Assembly: GCA_964211495.1 (NCBI GenBank)
Contig: CAXORL010000012.1
Span: forward strand, 1 to 38,644
Reading direction: 5' to 3'
Length of the DNA stretch: 38,644 nucleotides
From: Faucicola osloensis_B
GTDB taxonomy: Bacteria > Pseudomonadota > Gammaproteobacteria > Pseudomonadales > Moraxellaceae
Each line of letters starts with the position of its first letter. The stretch's first letter is position 1. Under the pieces are notes generated by a model, which had not been told where the DNA came from, did no database searches, and saw nothing but the letters and a program-made list of their open reading frames with translations. The position numbers and the translations under genes were made by a program. Of this stretch, positions 24,458 through 32,769 are shown one piece after another.

Positions 24458-25063
24458 TTATTCATTTGCTAACAAATCTACGCCTGCCTTTTTCAACTCC
24501 CCTTTCGCCGTTACATAGTGGTACAGCGTACTACTGGGAATATCACCAAGCTCTCTGCAAATCGCAGGAATGCTTTTGGTTTGATCAGCCATCAGATGTT
24601 GGGCATATTTAAGTTTCTCAGCCGTCATGATTCTAGGTCGACCACCTTTACGACCACGAGCCCGAGCAGCCGCAATTCCCTCTTTCACTCGTTGGCGGAT
24701 AATATTACGCTCCATCTCCGCAAAGGCGGCTTGAATTTGTAAAAACGCCCGACCTGCGGGGGTGGTTGTATCCATCGGTGAATTAATCGCTTTAAAGCCA
24801 ATGTCTTTCTCAGCCAGTTCATCAATCAACTTTATAAGATCACTAGCTAACCGCCCTAACCTATCCAAATCCAACACAACGAGCACATCACCTTTTCGCA
24901 AATAGTTTAGACAATCATCCAACCCTTTACGTTGGGAGTTACTCCCCGATGCTTTGTCTTCAAAAATCCGCTCACAGCCGATTTCTTTTAAGGCATCAAC
25001 CTGACGGTCAAGGAGTTGTTTTCCTTCCGAGGTTGAAACCCTAGCATAACCGATTAAACTCAT
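24458..25063 (-). CDS. serine recombinase (resolvase/invertase family)
   Basis: A 201-residue site-specific recombinase. The N-terminal catalytic domain begins IGYARVSTSEG with the nucleophile Ser at about residue 9; DLDRLGRLASDL and the E-helix region AFAEMERNIIRQR follow. The C-terminal helix-turn-helix starts at GRKGGRPR and includes SIPAICRELGDIPSSTLYHY. It may resolve plasmid multimers or transposon cointegrates, or invert a segment. The start at 25063 (MSLIGYARV) matches the family; 11 extra residues upstream do not. With Tn3-type ends in the window, an origin as a Tn3-type resolvase is possible, but no tnpA is present. Confidence 0.9.
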   Translation of the reverse strand: MSLIGYARVSTSEGKQLLDRQVDALKEIGCERIFEDKASGSNSQRKGLDDCLNYLRKGDVLVVLDLDRLGRLASDLIKLIDELAEKDIGFKAINSPMDTTTPAGRAFLQIQAAFAEMERNIIRQRVKEGIAAARARGRKGGRPRIMTAEKLKYAQHLMADQTKSIPAICRELGDIPSSTLYHYVTAKGELKKAGVDLLANE

Positions 25064-25150
25064 GATGAAATTCTCACGATAAATAATATTTAGCATATCT
25101 TATCATAATTAGATTTATTTGGCTTTATCATGAAATAAATGGAATAAAAA

Positions 25151-25167
25151 AGCGCCGAATTGGCGCT
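25151..25167 (-). terminator. intrinsic terminator, minus strand
   Basis: A 6-bp G+C-rich stem AGCGCC / GGCGCT with a 5-nt loop is followed on the minus strand by a run of six or seven T. It would stop leftward transcription before it enters the recombinase gene. Confidence 0.65.
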
Positions 25168-25308
25168 GATTTACAAAATCACGAAAAACAATTGGTTGTC
25201 GGGATTCAAGATTTCTTTGTTAAACACTCGACATCTGTAAAAATAACAAAACTTCTCTAGAGTTTATCGTTTATCGATATATAATATATAAAAATTTGGA
25301 TTTTTTTT

Positions 25309-25590
25309 ATGATTGTTAATTTTGCATGTGATAAAACTCAAACACTTTTTACAACAGGCAATACACGCCATTTCTCTTCAATTAAAAAAGTTGCTGAAAG
25401 AAAATTATTGCAATTAGATAATGCGATTACTTTAGAAGACTTGCGTTCTCCGCCAGGTAATCACCTTGAAGCCCTATTTGGCGACAGAGAAGGTCAGCAT
25501 AGTATTCGAATCAATGATCAATGGCGGATCTGCTTTATATGGACACAAGAAGGTCCGACAGAAGTAGAAATTGTAGATTACCATCGATAG
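25309..25590 (+). CDS. higB: HigB-type toxin (RelE/ParE superfamily)
   Basis: A 93-residue ribosome-dependent mRNA interferase. Family marks are FACDKTQTLFTTG at the start, KVAERKLLQLD, LRSPPGNHLEAL (about 46-57), and SIRINDQWRICFIW (about 66-79), with EIVDYH at the end. It comes before its antitoxin gene, the typical hig order, with 14 nt between them. Upstream there is a TATAAT at 25280-25285 within an AT-rich palindromic stretch (TATCGATA), a possible autoregulated promoter. Confidence 0.93.
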   Translation: MIVNFACDKTQTLFTTGNTRHFSSIKKVAERKLLQLDNAITLEDLRSPPGNHLEALFGDREGQHSIRINDQWRICFIWTQEGPTEVEIVDYHR

Positions 25591-25604
25591 TTAGGAGAGA
25601 TTAT

Positions 25605-25901
25605 ATGAAAAATGGTATGAGACCCATTCATCCAGGTGAAATTTTGCGAGAAGATTATCTTGCACCGCTAGAAATGAGCGCCAATGCTTTAGCGAAGGCA
25701 ATCGGCGTCACCCCTGCCCGTATTAATGAAATCGTGCGCGAGGAACGTGGTATTACAGCTGATACGGCACTACGCCTTGCTAAATATTTTGGGGGTAATG
25801 CTAAGTTTTGGCTAAACTTACAAACCACTTACGAGCTACGACTAGCTGAGACCCAAGATACGCATTTTTTAGATGAGATTATGCCATTAGCTTTCAGCTA
25901 A
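25605..25901 (+). CDS. higA: HigA-type antitoxin, XRE family
   Basis: A 98-residue antitoxin with the HigA start MRPIHPGEILREDYL and a helix-turn-helix (SANALAKAIGVTPARINEIV, about residues 24-43). RGITADTALRLAKYFG and AKFWLNLQ complete the family pattern. The ATG at 25605 has the ribosome site TTAGGAGAG seven bases upstream; a longer reading from 25521 overlaps higB and is rejected. It neutralises HigB and probably represses the pair. A terminator follows. Confidence 0.94.
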   Translation: MKNGMRPIHPGEILREDYLAPLEMSANALAKAIGVTPARINEIVREERGITADTALRLAKYFGGNAKFWLNLQTTYELRLAETQDTHFLDEIMPLAFS

Positions 25902-25942
25902 ATAGAAAACGCTATCTTAAAGTCGATACGATGTATTATATT

Positions 25943-25970
25943 AAAAATCCGAGACATGTCTCGGATTTTT
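25943..25970. terminator. bidirectional terminator after higA
   Basis: A perfect 28-bp palindrome with arms AAAAATCCGAGACA and TGTCTCGGATTTTT. The G+C core and flanking A and T runs make it a terminator in both directions. Confidence 0.85.
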
Positions 25971-26229
25971 AGGATTTTGAACGAATTCGTCACTGTAGCT
26001 CATATATTTGGATTTATTGATTGCCATCTTCATGTCCATTTAAATTTTGCAATGGACATTAGGCTAGTTTAATTGGGGGGTAAGGTAGCTGGGATGGATG
26101 ATTTTTTAATAAAAATCACTAAGATTATCATAGTGTAGGTAATGTAAAATTTTTAGCTTAGGCTAATTTTCTTAAATTTACCCCTCTGATCTATCAAATA
26201 TTACAGTATGAGTGTCTTTATCATGCACT
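25971..26229. other. non-coding gap between higA and the partition gene
   Basis: No gene is seen. The gap has two hairpins: ATGTCCATT/AATGGACAT (26032-26059, 10-nt loop) and GATTTTT/AAAAATC (26100-26117). A shorter dyad TTAGC/GCTAA near 26162-26175 is followed by A/T-rich sequence and may end the leftward partition operon. A centromere-like site for the ParA system could lie here, but no iterated repeat is visible. Confidence 0.4.
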
Positions 26230-26565
26230 TTATATATCAGATTTTTCAACGTAATCTTTTAAAATACTGTGGATTTTTTCATTAACGCTCAGTTCTTCCT
26301 TATCAGCTAGTGTTTTAATTGCTGAATGCAAAGATGGTTGCATTAATAGTTGCATACGTTTGCTTTTGACTTCAATAAACTCAGGATTGCGTTTCATTGG
26401 CACATCAAACTCATTTTTTTGCTGTTTGCTTAAGAGTATATCTTCTTGAGAAACATTCCTAGTTTCTAATTCCTGGTCTTCGACCTGCTCGTTCTCAAGT
26501 ATTGGGCTACTGATAAATGACATAGCTGGATTTGCATGGCTAAAACTTTTTTTAGTAGACATCAT
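26230..26565 (-). CDS. ParA-partner protein, ribbon-helix-helix type
   Basis: A 111-residue protein with a low-complexity, acidic N-terminal half and a C-terminal segment (KRMQLLMQPSLHSAIKTLAD and NEKIHSILKDYV) that reads as a ribbon-helix-helix DNA-binding domain. Its ATG overlaps the parA stop codon (ATGA), with AGGAG five bases upstream, which fixes the start at 26565. Small RHH proteins in this position bind the centromere and activate ParA. The family is not recognised by name. Confidence 0.75.
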   Translation of the reverse strand: MMSTKKSFSHANPAMSFISSPILENEQVEDQELETRNVSQEDILLSKQQKNEFDVPMKRNPEFIEVKSKRMQLLMQPSLHSAIKTLADKEELSVNEKIHSILKDYVEKSDI

Positions 26566-27323
26566 TGAATCTCCTGCCAAATTTCCTGAAATAAATTATC
26601 ATAATCTTGAGTCGCATTGCCTTTTGCGTCATAAGAAAAAATGTCTTTTCTTAGTGCTTGGGCTTCCTTAATAGCAATTGCTTCACGAATATTTTGTGTG
26701 TATGTTTTTGTATGTATACTTTTAGCTGTCTCTTCTATAACTTGCTGTAAATCACGACTTAAGATATTACGATTACTATATCGAGTTAAAACAATCCCTA
26801 AAACCTGTAAATCCTTATTGGTATAACGTTTGATTGCATCAATCGTTTGTCCAAGTTGAGTTATTCCCTGGACACTAAAAATATCTGCCTGCGCAGGAAT
26901 TAAGGCAAAATTACTAGCTGTGAGAGCATTAATAGTTAAAATATTTAAACTTGGTGGAGTATCGATCACTATGTAATCATATTCTTTTAATTCAGTTAAT
27001 GCTTCTCTTAGACGATATTCCCTACCTGTCATTGTTAGCATGGATTCAACATTAGCCAACATAGGGCTAGAGGCAATAATTTGATAACGTGATGGTGTGG
27101 TTTGAATCGCTTGTTTATCTAATTTTGCATTAATTAATAAGCCTAGTGCATTGTTTTCGCTATGGCTGGCATTCGTTGCGTAAGTTAAATTGCCTTGTTG
27201 GTCTAAATCGATAAATAATACCCTTTTACTTTGTTTATTCTGCAACCAAGCACCTAAAGCATGTGCGGTGGTAGTTTTTCCAACACCACCTTTTTGATTA
27301 ATTACCGTAATAATTTTTTGCAT
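26562..27323 (-). CDS. parA: ParA-family partition ATPase
   Basis: A 253-residue deviant-Walker ATPase that distributes plasmid copies. Walker A' is KGGVGKTT (residues 11-18), FIDLDQQGN is the switch I region, and YDYIVIDTPPSLN is Walker B. There is no N-terminal DNA-binding domain, so it belongs to the small ParA (type Ib-like) group, whose partner usually does the autoregulation. An AT-rich palindrome 25 nt upstream is a candidate operator. It lies downstream of the replication gene in the same direction. Confidence 0.94.
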   Translation of the reverse strand: MQKIITVINQKGGVGKTTTAHALGAWLQNKQSKRVLFIDLDQQGNLTYATNASHSENNALGLLINAKLDKQAIQTTPSRYQIIASSPMLANVESMLTMTGREYRLREALTELKEYDYIVIDTPPSLNILTINALTASNFALIPAQADIFSVQGITQLGQTIDAIKRYTNKDLQVLGIVLTRYSNRNILSRDLQQVIEETAKSIHTKTYTQNIREAIAIKEAQALRKDIFSYDAKGNATQDYDNLFQEIWQEIQ

Positions 27324-27347
27324 ACTGATAAACCTATACTTATTTAT

Positions 27348-27373
27348 ATATACATATAATTGTATATGTATAT
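27348..27373. promoter_or_regulatory. palindromic candidate operator of parA
   Basis: Perfect 11-bp arms ATATACATATA and TATATGTATAT with 4 nt between them lie in the 78-nt gap between rep and parA, close to the parA start. The position fits an operator, or a centromere site for the RHH partner. Confidence 0.55.
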
Positions 27374-27401
27374 TTTTTTAGATTCAATATTTTTTTGAGT
27401 T

Positions 27402-28784
27402 TTATTCAATTGCCATTATCCTTTTAAAATAACTACGAAATCTGATATCTGTATGAGCCGATCTTTTGTCATTCTCTTTGTCAAAAATCTTCAAAAATAC
27501 AGGTACTTCCGTAGCAATTAAGTTTCTCACCCTATCTAAAACTTCTATTTGAAAAACTAGATCGAGACTTTCAAATAACTGCACAAATTGCTTGCTTTCT
27601 TGTTCTTTTCTCAATACTTCTTGTTGTTTTTCCAATTTTGATAATCGGTCCGCTTCGAGTTTCTTCTTAACTTCTTCTGCCTGTTTTTGATATTCCTGCT
27701 GTTGAGCATCAACTTCTAATAACCCCCAACGCTCATTAATGGCTTTTTTATAAATATTGCGTTTGTGCGTTTCTTCATCTATCCGATTTTTGGCAATATA
27801 TCTATCTGCCGTTGCTTTAACAGTTTGGCGTTCAGTTTCAGATAGGCTTTCAAATAAATTAACATTACTGGCTTTGGCAAAAAATTCTGTGGATTGAACA
27901 GGGTTTTCAGTCACCATTTGTTCTTCAATGACGATATTGAAATGGGTAATAGCTCGCCCCAGTTTTTCTTGTTCTAATATCAATTTAAATTCACCCTGCT
28001 CGTTCACTTGATTAATAGCGGGTTGCAATACTCTTCGCTTAAATTCTGCCACATTGGGATATTTGGCAAATACGCCGAATAAAATCTTCCATTCATCCAC
28101 TTGCTTTCGACAGTTTCCCACTTTTCGCCATTTGCATACAAGTTCGTAAAGCCGTTTGGCAGGGGTAGTGTTAAGTTCTATCGTATTGGCGTAATCATAT
28201 TGCGTATAGTCTAGAGCGTCAGGATTGGTCGCATTTTTGATTAGGTGGAGAATATCATCACTAAACTTCAAATAGATGAAGGAGCCTGTATCACTATAAC
28301 CTATTTTTTGCACCAAACGAATGTGTAATTTCATTTTACTGAACTTACCATGCTTAGGTTTTGATGCCAAAATCGAATCAGAAAAAAAGCTAATCTCCGT
28401 TAGATTAGGCGGAATCTCAGGCACAACTTCCCCATTAGAAAAATCATAATAGGCATCACAAATAATCTTGGTTTCTTCAAGTTCTAGCACAGCTCTTTTC
28501 AGAACTTTATACGCATCATCCAATGATACTTTGTGAATATTGGCGTATTCCTGGGCAGAAATAACTACTTCACCATTCCATAAATCAGACGACATATTGG
28601 TTTGACGAGCTTTAGTCATTGCAATCGTCATAATATTATTGGGTACAGGGGACAAGTCGTAACTTGATTCAACTAAGGTATTATGTTTAACAATTGAAAA
28701 ATCAGCAGTTTCTAGCTTTTTATCAAAAAATTTTTCCATCCTTATATTCTCTACAAAGGTTTTTTCCAATTTAGAAGAAATCAT
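27402..28784 (-). CDS. replication initiator, Rep_3/RepB family
   Basis: A 460-residue initiator that should bind the iterons upstream and open the origin. The N-terminal half is two winged-helix units of the Rep_3 type: VISAQEYANIHKVSLDDAYK (about 75-94) and, later, LNTTPAKRLYELVCKWRKVG (about 205-224), where the family has its conserved R-LYEL pattern. The C-terminal third is a long charged coiled coil (KQAEEVKKKLEADRLSKLEK), making it longer than most relatives. The first ATG is at 28784; a second at 28739 (MEKFFDKK) has AGAGA at a suitable distance and may be the real start. Iterons begin about 50 nt upstream of the first. Confidence 0.88.
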   Translation of the reverse strand: MISSKLEKTFVENIRMEKFFDKKLETADFSIVKHNTLVESSYDLSPVPNNIMTIAMTKARQTNMSSDLWNGEVVISAQEYANIHKVSLDDAYKVLKRAVLELEETKIICDAYYDFSNGEVVPEIPPNLTEISFFSDSILASKPKHGKFSKMKLHIRLVQKIGYSDTGSFIYLKFSDDILHLIKNATNPDALDYTQYDYANTIELNTTPAKRLYELVCKWRKVGNCRKQVDEWKILFGVFAKYPNVAEFKRRVLQPAINQVNEQGEFKLILEQEKLGRAITHFNIVIEEQMVTENPVQSTEFFAKASNVNLFESLSETERQTVKATADRYIAKNRIDEETHKRNIYKKAINERWGLLEVDAQQQEYQKQAEEVKKKLEADRLSKLEKQQEVLRKEQESKQFVQLFESLDLVFQIEVLDRVRNLIATEVPVFLKIFDKENDKRSAHTDIRFRSYFKRIMAIE

Positions 28785-28836
28785 ACGTTTTTCTGATTAT
28801 GGAATCAATACATAAATGTATTTAGTACATAAATTA

Positions 28837-29023
28837 AGAAGAGTTGTACATATATTAAATATATTTAAAATCAAATATTTAAGCTATATATGTATTGAGT
28901 ACATAGAACTAGAAGAGTTGTACACTTATGCGATAAATCATAAGAAGAGTTGTACATCTATACAAGAAGAGTTGTACATCTATACAAGAAGACTTGTACA
29001 TATAAACTAGAAGAGTTGTACAT
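28837..29023. repeat. replication origin iterons
   Basis: Six copies of AGAAGAGTTGTACAT-like sequence start at 28837, 28911, 28943, 28965, 28987 and 29009. The last four are spaced exactly 22 bp, two helical turns, so Rep would bind on one face. The first two belong to a larger direct repeat of about 40 bp (from 28817 and 28891) that also carries AGTACATA. The block lies just upstream of the rep gene and is the likely origin. Confidence 0.9.
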
Positions 29024-29361
29024 GTATTGGCTCGAAAAGCCTTGCTACATAAGGCGTTGAGAGCTCCTACAATATATATAATATTACAATTATTACAATA
29101 AAGACTTTTTTTGAAAAAAAAATTTAAGAATAAATGTTTATTAAATAAGATTTGTAATGTCGTTAATTTCATGGCGTAATCACTAAACTTTTAGTTACCA
29201 ATAAAGTAATCTATTGAATAGCATTTACTGATTGATTCTAAAGCATATAGGCTTATAAATCGAAAAAAGGTATATAGGGTAGCATGTATCTATAAAAATA
29301 GCTCTAAAGCGTTCCTATGAGCATTTAGAGCTATGTATTGTAGCCAGAGTGAATTAATCAA
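29024..29361. other. AT-rich origin-flanking region
   Basis: No gene is seen. The stretch next to the iterons is very rich in A and T (29070-29170, with ATATATATAATATTACAATT) and could be the unwinding site. A short dyad GCCTT/AAGGC lies at 29039-29056. The end of the region holds the hsdR terminator. Confidence 0.5.
29298..29334 (-). terminator. intrinsic terminator of hsdR
   Basis: An 11-bp stem ATAGCTCTAAA / TTTAGAGCTAT with a 15-nt loop lies 28 nt after the hsdR stop codon. On the minus strand the stem is followed by TTTTTATAG. It separates the restriction genes from the origin. Confidence 0.75.
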
Positions 29362-32300
29362 TTAAAGACTACCACCAACACCTTTAAATTTTTCCACAAA
29401 GTTGGCTATTTTTTGGAAAACAGTTTGCTTCTTAGTAAGGTATTCAGGGTTTAATGGACTCATTTTGGGTAAGATATCATTAAGTTCAGTACCATTCTCA
29501 CTGGCATATTCACGTTTGAGTGATGTTAAGATATAGCGTTTTGCTGAGTCTGCATTAAGATTTTCATCATCAATAAGAAATTGGGCTTCTTTTTGCTGTG
29601 CGGCTTGGGCAAATTTAAAAAATTCGTCGATGATGTTAGCTTTGTCTTTGATAGTGTCTAAATTGGTCTGGTTAATGAAGTCTACGACTAGGCTTTCTTT
29701 AGCACGGTTACCAATATTGGCTCGAATAACACGGCGTATTTCTTCCACCAATTCGGCTTTACTTTTAACTTTTTTGTTATGTTCAAAGATTAACTCAAGA
29801 ATGTAGTCTAGATTGATTTCCTGAGATTTGAGCAAATCGACCTCAAAGACTACGTCATCCCAATCAATAGTGGCTTTATTCTGGTTATCAGCGTCTTTTT
29901 GCCGACGAATCCAATCTCGAATGTCGTTATAACTGGAGCGATAATCTTGAATAAGCCTTGCTGATGGTATTTCGATAGATTGCATGGTCTGAATATCATC
30001 ATCGGTAAGATAGTAAGTTTGTTTGAACGTTTCGACGGCTTCGGCATCGTTGATATCTAGCGTTTGCAGGGCTTGCAGTCCCGCAAATTCGTCATAGTTT
30101 TGCAGGATATTATCGGCTCGTAGGTATTCACCGAATAGCTTGGCAAAGTCTCTTTTATCTTTTTCGGTAACGATATTATCAGGGTCTGGGAAACGCTGTT
30201 GAAGCTCGGCGACTACGTCAAGGTAACCACGGCAGGCTTCTCCTGTACTTGCATCGGTATAGCCCTGCATATATTCGTCATAGCTCTTTTCAAGGACAAC
30301 GTTTTTGGTATTTTTATCGCCAAACAGGGTAATAGCGTCGATGGTCGCCTGCTCTAGGTCACGGAAGGTCACGATATTACCAAAGGTTTTGGTGGCATCG
30401 TAAATACGATTGGTACGAGAATAGGCTTGTATTAGCCCATGATAGCGTAAGTTTTTATCGACAAACAGCGTGTTTAGGGTCGGAGCATCAAAGCCTGTCA
30501 GAAACATCCCAACCACGATTAACAAATCAATTTTTTCTGCTTCTGGTAATGGTCTATTGTCGCTATCCTTGCCCTTGACTCGTTTGGATAGGTCTTTGTA
30601 GTAATTTTCAAAGGATTTGCTTTCGGTGCTATAGTTGGTTTTAAACTGGGCGTTATAGTCGCTGATGGCTAAATCGAGAAATTCTTTGGCAGTAGCATCC
30701 AACGCACTGGGTTCAAACGTTTCATCAATAATATCCCCCACTGCCGTTTGTTCTTCGTTCGCTGTGTAAGAAAAGATAGTGGCAACCTTTAAAGGACGTT
30801 CTAAGCCCCCTTTTACGCCATTATGGAGCTGTTTTAGGGCTTCGTAATACAATTTGGCACTATCGACACTACTGACGGCAAACATGGCGTTAAAGCCCTT
30901 ATTTGACGCATTTAGGCGATGGGTCTTTTGCTTGAAGTTGTTTAGAATATATTGGGCAATTTGTTTGATGCGTTCTGGGTGTTGCAACGCCTGTTTATTT
31001 TCGGCAGCGGTGAGTTTTTCAAGATCTTTTTCTTTTTCGATGGCTTTAAACTGTGGACGTACATCGTTGTAATCGACTTTGAATTTTAACACTTTCTCAT
31101 CCCGAATGGCATCGGTAATCACATATGAATGTAGTTCACGTCCAAAGACACTTGCCGTGGTTTCTGAGCCTAACGCATTTTCTGGAAAAATCGGTGTTCC
31201 TGTAAAGCCAAACTGATAAAACTTCTTAAATTTACGCTTCAGGTTTTTTTGGGCTTCGCCAAACTGCGAGCGATGACATTCATCAAAGATAAAAACCACC
31301 TGCTTATCATAAATCGGCAATTTATCTTCGCTTTTCATCAAGTTGTTAAGTTTTTGGATGGTCGTGACCACGATTTTATTATCATCGCTTGCCAAGTTTT
31401 CTTTGAGTTTGGCGGTGCTGGTCGAGCCGTTTACGCTATCGGGGCTAAAGCGTCGGTATTCTTTCATGGTTTGATAGTCCAAGTCTTTTCTATCAACCAC
31501 GAAAAACACCTTGTCAATAAATGGCAATGCAGTAGCAAGCCGTGCCGCTTTAAAGCTGGTCAAGGTCTTGCCTGAGCCTGTGGTATGCCAGATATAACCG
31601 CCACTCTCGATCTTACTCCAGTTTTTGGCTTGAAACGAGCTGTTAATTTTCCATAAAATCCGCTCGGTGGCGGCGATTTGGTAGGGTCGCATTATCAGTA
31701 ACGTATTACTGACATCAAACACGCTGTAATGCAAAAGCACATTGAGCAAGGTTTTTTTCTCAAAGAATGTGGCGGTAAAGTCCTTTAAATCTTTGATTAA
31801 GGTATTGTCCGACCTTGCCCAGTTCATGGTAAAGTCAAAGCTGTTTTTGTCCCGTTTGGTGGTGTTGGCAAAATAGCGGGTATCCGTGCCGTTTGAGATG
31901 ACAAAAATTTGTAGATATTTATACAGTGATTCGTCTTTGTTAAAGCTTTCTTTGCTGTAGCGATGCACTTGGTTAAAGGCTTCACGAATCGCTACGCCCC
32001 GTTTTTTGAGTTCGATTTGTACCAATGGTAAGCCATTGACCAAGATGGTTACGTCATAGCGGTTGCGGTGTTTGCCTGTTTGGCTAAATTGTCCAATGAC
32101 TTGTAGTGAATTGCGGGTGATATGGTCTTTGTCGAGTAGGTAGATGTTTTGCAGGCGACCGTCATCAAAGGTAAAATCGTGGATATGGTCATTGTGGATT
32201 TTGCGGGTTTTGTCGATAATGGTATCGCTTGGGCGGTCTAGGTAATCGGTCAAAAAGCGTTGCCATTCGCTATCGCTAAAGGTGAGATTGTTGAGTTTTT

Positions 32301-32505
32301 GCAGTTGCTCACGGGCGTTGGTTAATAGCTTGGTGTGATTGGTGATGTCTTTGCGGTATTCATAGCCTTGATTGGTCAGGTCGTCAATGAGTTCTTTTTC
32401 TAGGTCGGCTTCGGTCTGATAGCTGCCTGTTTGCTCAATTTTGGTGTATTTGTCGAGTACAATAAAGTGATTGGTTTCGGCGATGGGTTTATATGTTGTG
32501 GTCAT
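29362..32505 (-). CDS. hsdR: type I restriction enzyme, R (motor/nuclease) subunit
   Basis: A 1047-residue subunit that translocates and cuts unmodified DNA. The N-terminal PD-(D/E)xK nuclease shows QIELKKRG (about 167-174). The SF2 motor has Walker A TTGSGKT (about 308-314), DECH at 408-411, and FTGTPIF as motif III. MFLTGFDAPTLN and QAYSRTNRI are motifs V and VI. Length is close to the EcoR124I R subunit. It lies 264 nt downstream of hsdS, leaving room for its own promoter, as known for the type IC family. The frame is intact. Confidence 0.97.
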   Translation of the reverse strand: MTTTYKPIAETNHFIVLDKYTKIEQTGSYQTEADLEKELIDDLTNQGYEYRKDITNHTKLLTNAREQLQKLNNLTFSDSEWQRFLTDYLDRPSDTIIDKTRKIHNDHIHDFTFDDGRLQNIYLLDKDHITRNSLQVIGQFSQTGKHRNRYDVTILVNGLPLVQIELKKRGVAIREAFNQVHRYSKESFNKDESLYKYLQIFVISNGTDTRYFANTTKRDKNSFDFTMNWARSDNTLIKDLKDFTATFFEKKTLLNVLLHYSVFDVSNTLLIMRPYQIAATERILWKINSSFQAKNWSKIESGGYIWHTTGSGKTLTSFKAARLATALPFIDKVFFVVDRKDLDYQTMKEYRRFSPDSVNGSTSTAKLKENLASDDNKIVVTTIQKLNNLMKSEDKLPIYDKQVVFIFDECHRSQFGEAQKNLKRKFKKFYQFGFTGTPIFPENALGSETTASVFGRELHSYVITDAIRDEKVLKFKVDYNDVRPQFKAIEKEKDLEKLTAAENKQALQHPERIKQIAQYILNNFKQKTHRLNASNKGFNAMFAVSSVDSAKLYYEALKQLHNGVKGGLERPLKVATIFSYTANEEQTAVGDIIDETFEPSALDATAKEFLDLAISDYNAQFKTNYSTESKSFENYYKDLSKRVKGKDSDNRPLPEAEKIDLLIVVGMFLTGFDAPTLNTLFVDKNLRYHGLIQAYSRTNRIYDATKTFGNIVTFRDLEQATIDAITLFGDKNTKNVVLEKSYDEYMQGYTDASTGEACRGYLDVVAELQQRFPDPDNIVTEKDKRDFAKLFGEYLRADNILQNYDEFAGLQALQTLDINDAEAVETFKQTYYLTDDDIQTMQSIEIPSARLIQDYRSSYNDIRDWIRRQKDADNQNKATIDWDDVVFEVDLLKSQEINLDYILELIFEHNKKVKSKAELVEEIRRVIRANIGNRAKESLVVDFINQTNLDTIKDKANIIDEFFKFAQAAQQKEAQFLIDDENLNADSAKRYILTSLKREYASENGTELNDILPKMSPLNPEYLTKKQTVFQKIANFVEKFKGVGGSL

Positions 32506-32769
32506 AGGGGTATCTTTATAACTGGCTGATGATATGTGTATGTATTGATGTGTATATATTTTTAATATACAGTTAAATGTATAAATCTATGAATATGTTA
32601 AATTCTTTTAATTTAGCTGTATGTTAAACTATGGCTATCTGCATATTGATGATTATAAAAGTATAAATTTATATAGATACTAATAAATATATGAATTTGA
32701 CTGTATGTGTTTATGTGTATATTTTAAAAATATAACTGTTTGTGTGTATGTGTTTATATGTATGTTAAT
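32506..32769. other. AT-rich spacer between hsdS and hsdR
   Basis: The plus strand is low in C, with repeated TGTATGTGT/TTTATGTGTATAT words, very unlike the tight overlaps in the rest of the operon. It probably holds the hsdR promoter. No open gene is seen. Confidence 0.5.

Noticed and set aside
25521..25604. Longer HigA start at 25521
   Set aside because: It overlaps higB and is not family-like; the ATG at 25605 has a strong ribosome site.
28837..29023. CRISPR array
   Set aside because: Repeats are short, adjacent to rep, 22-bp phased and without unique spacers; they are iterons.
28816..29172. Short open frames on both strands across the origin
   Set aside because: They arise from the iterons, which repeat the same few residues; no ribosome site or family similarity.
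32576..32603. XerC/XerD (pdif-like) recombination site
   Set aside because: ATATGTTAAAT resembles a XerD half, but no matching XerC half lies 6 bp away; a scan of the module borders gave no convincing 28-bp site. The repeats at the borders fit Tn3-type ends better.
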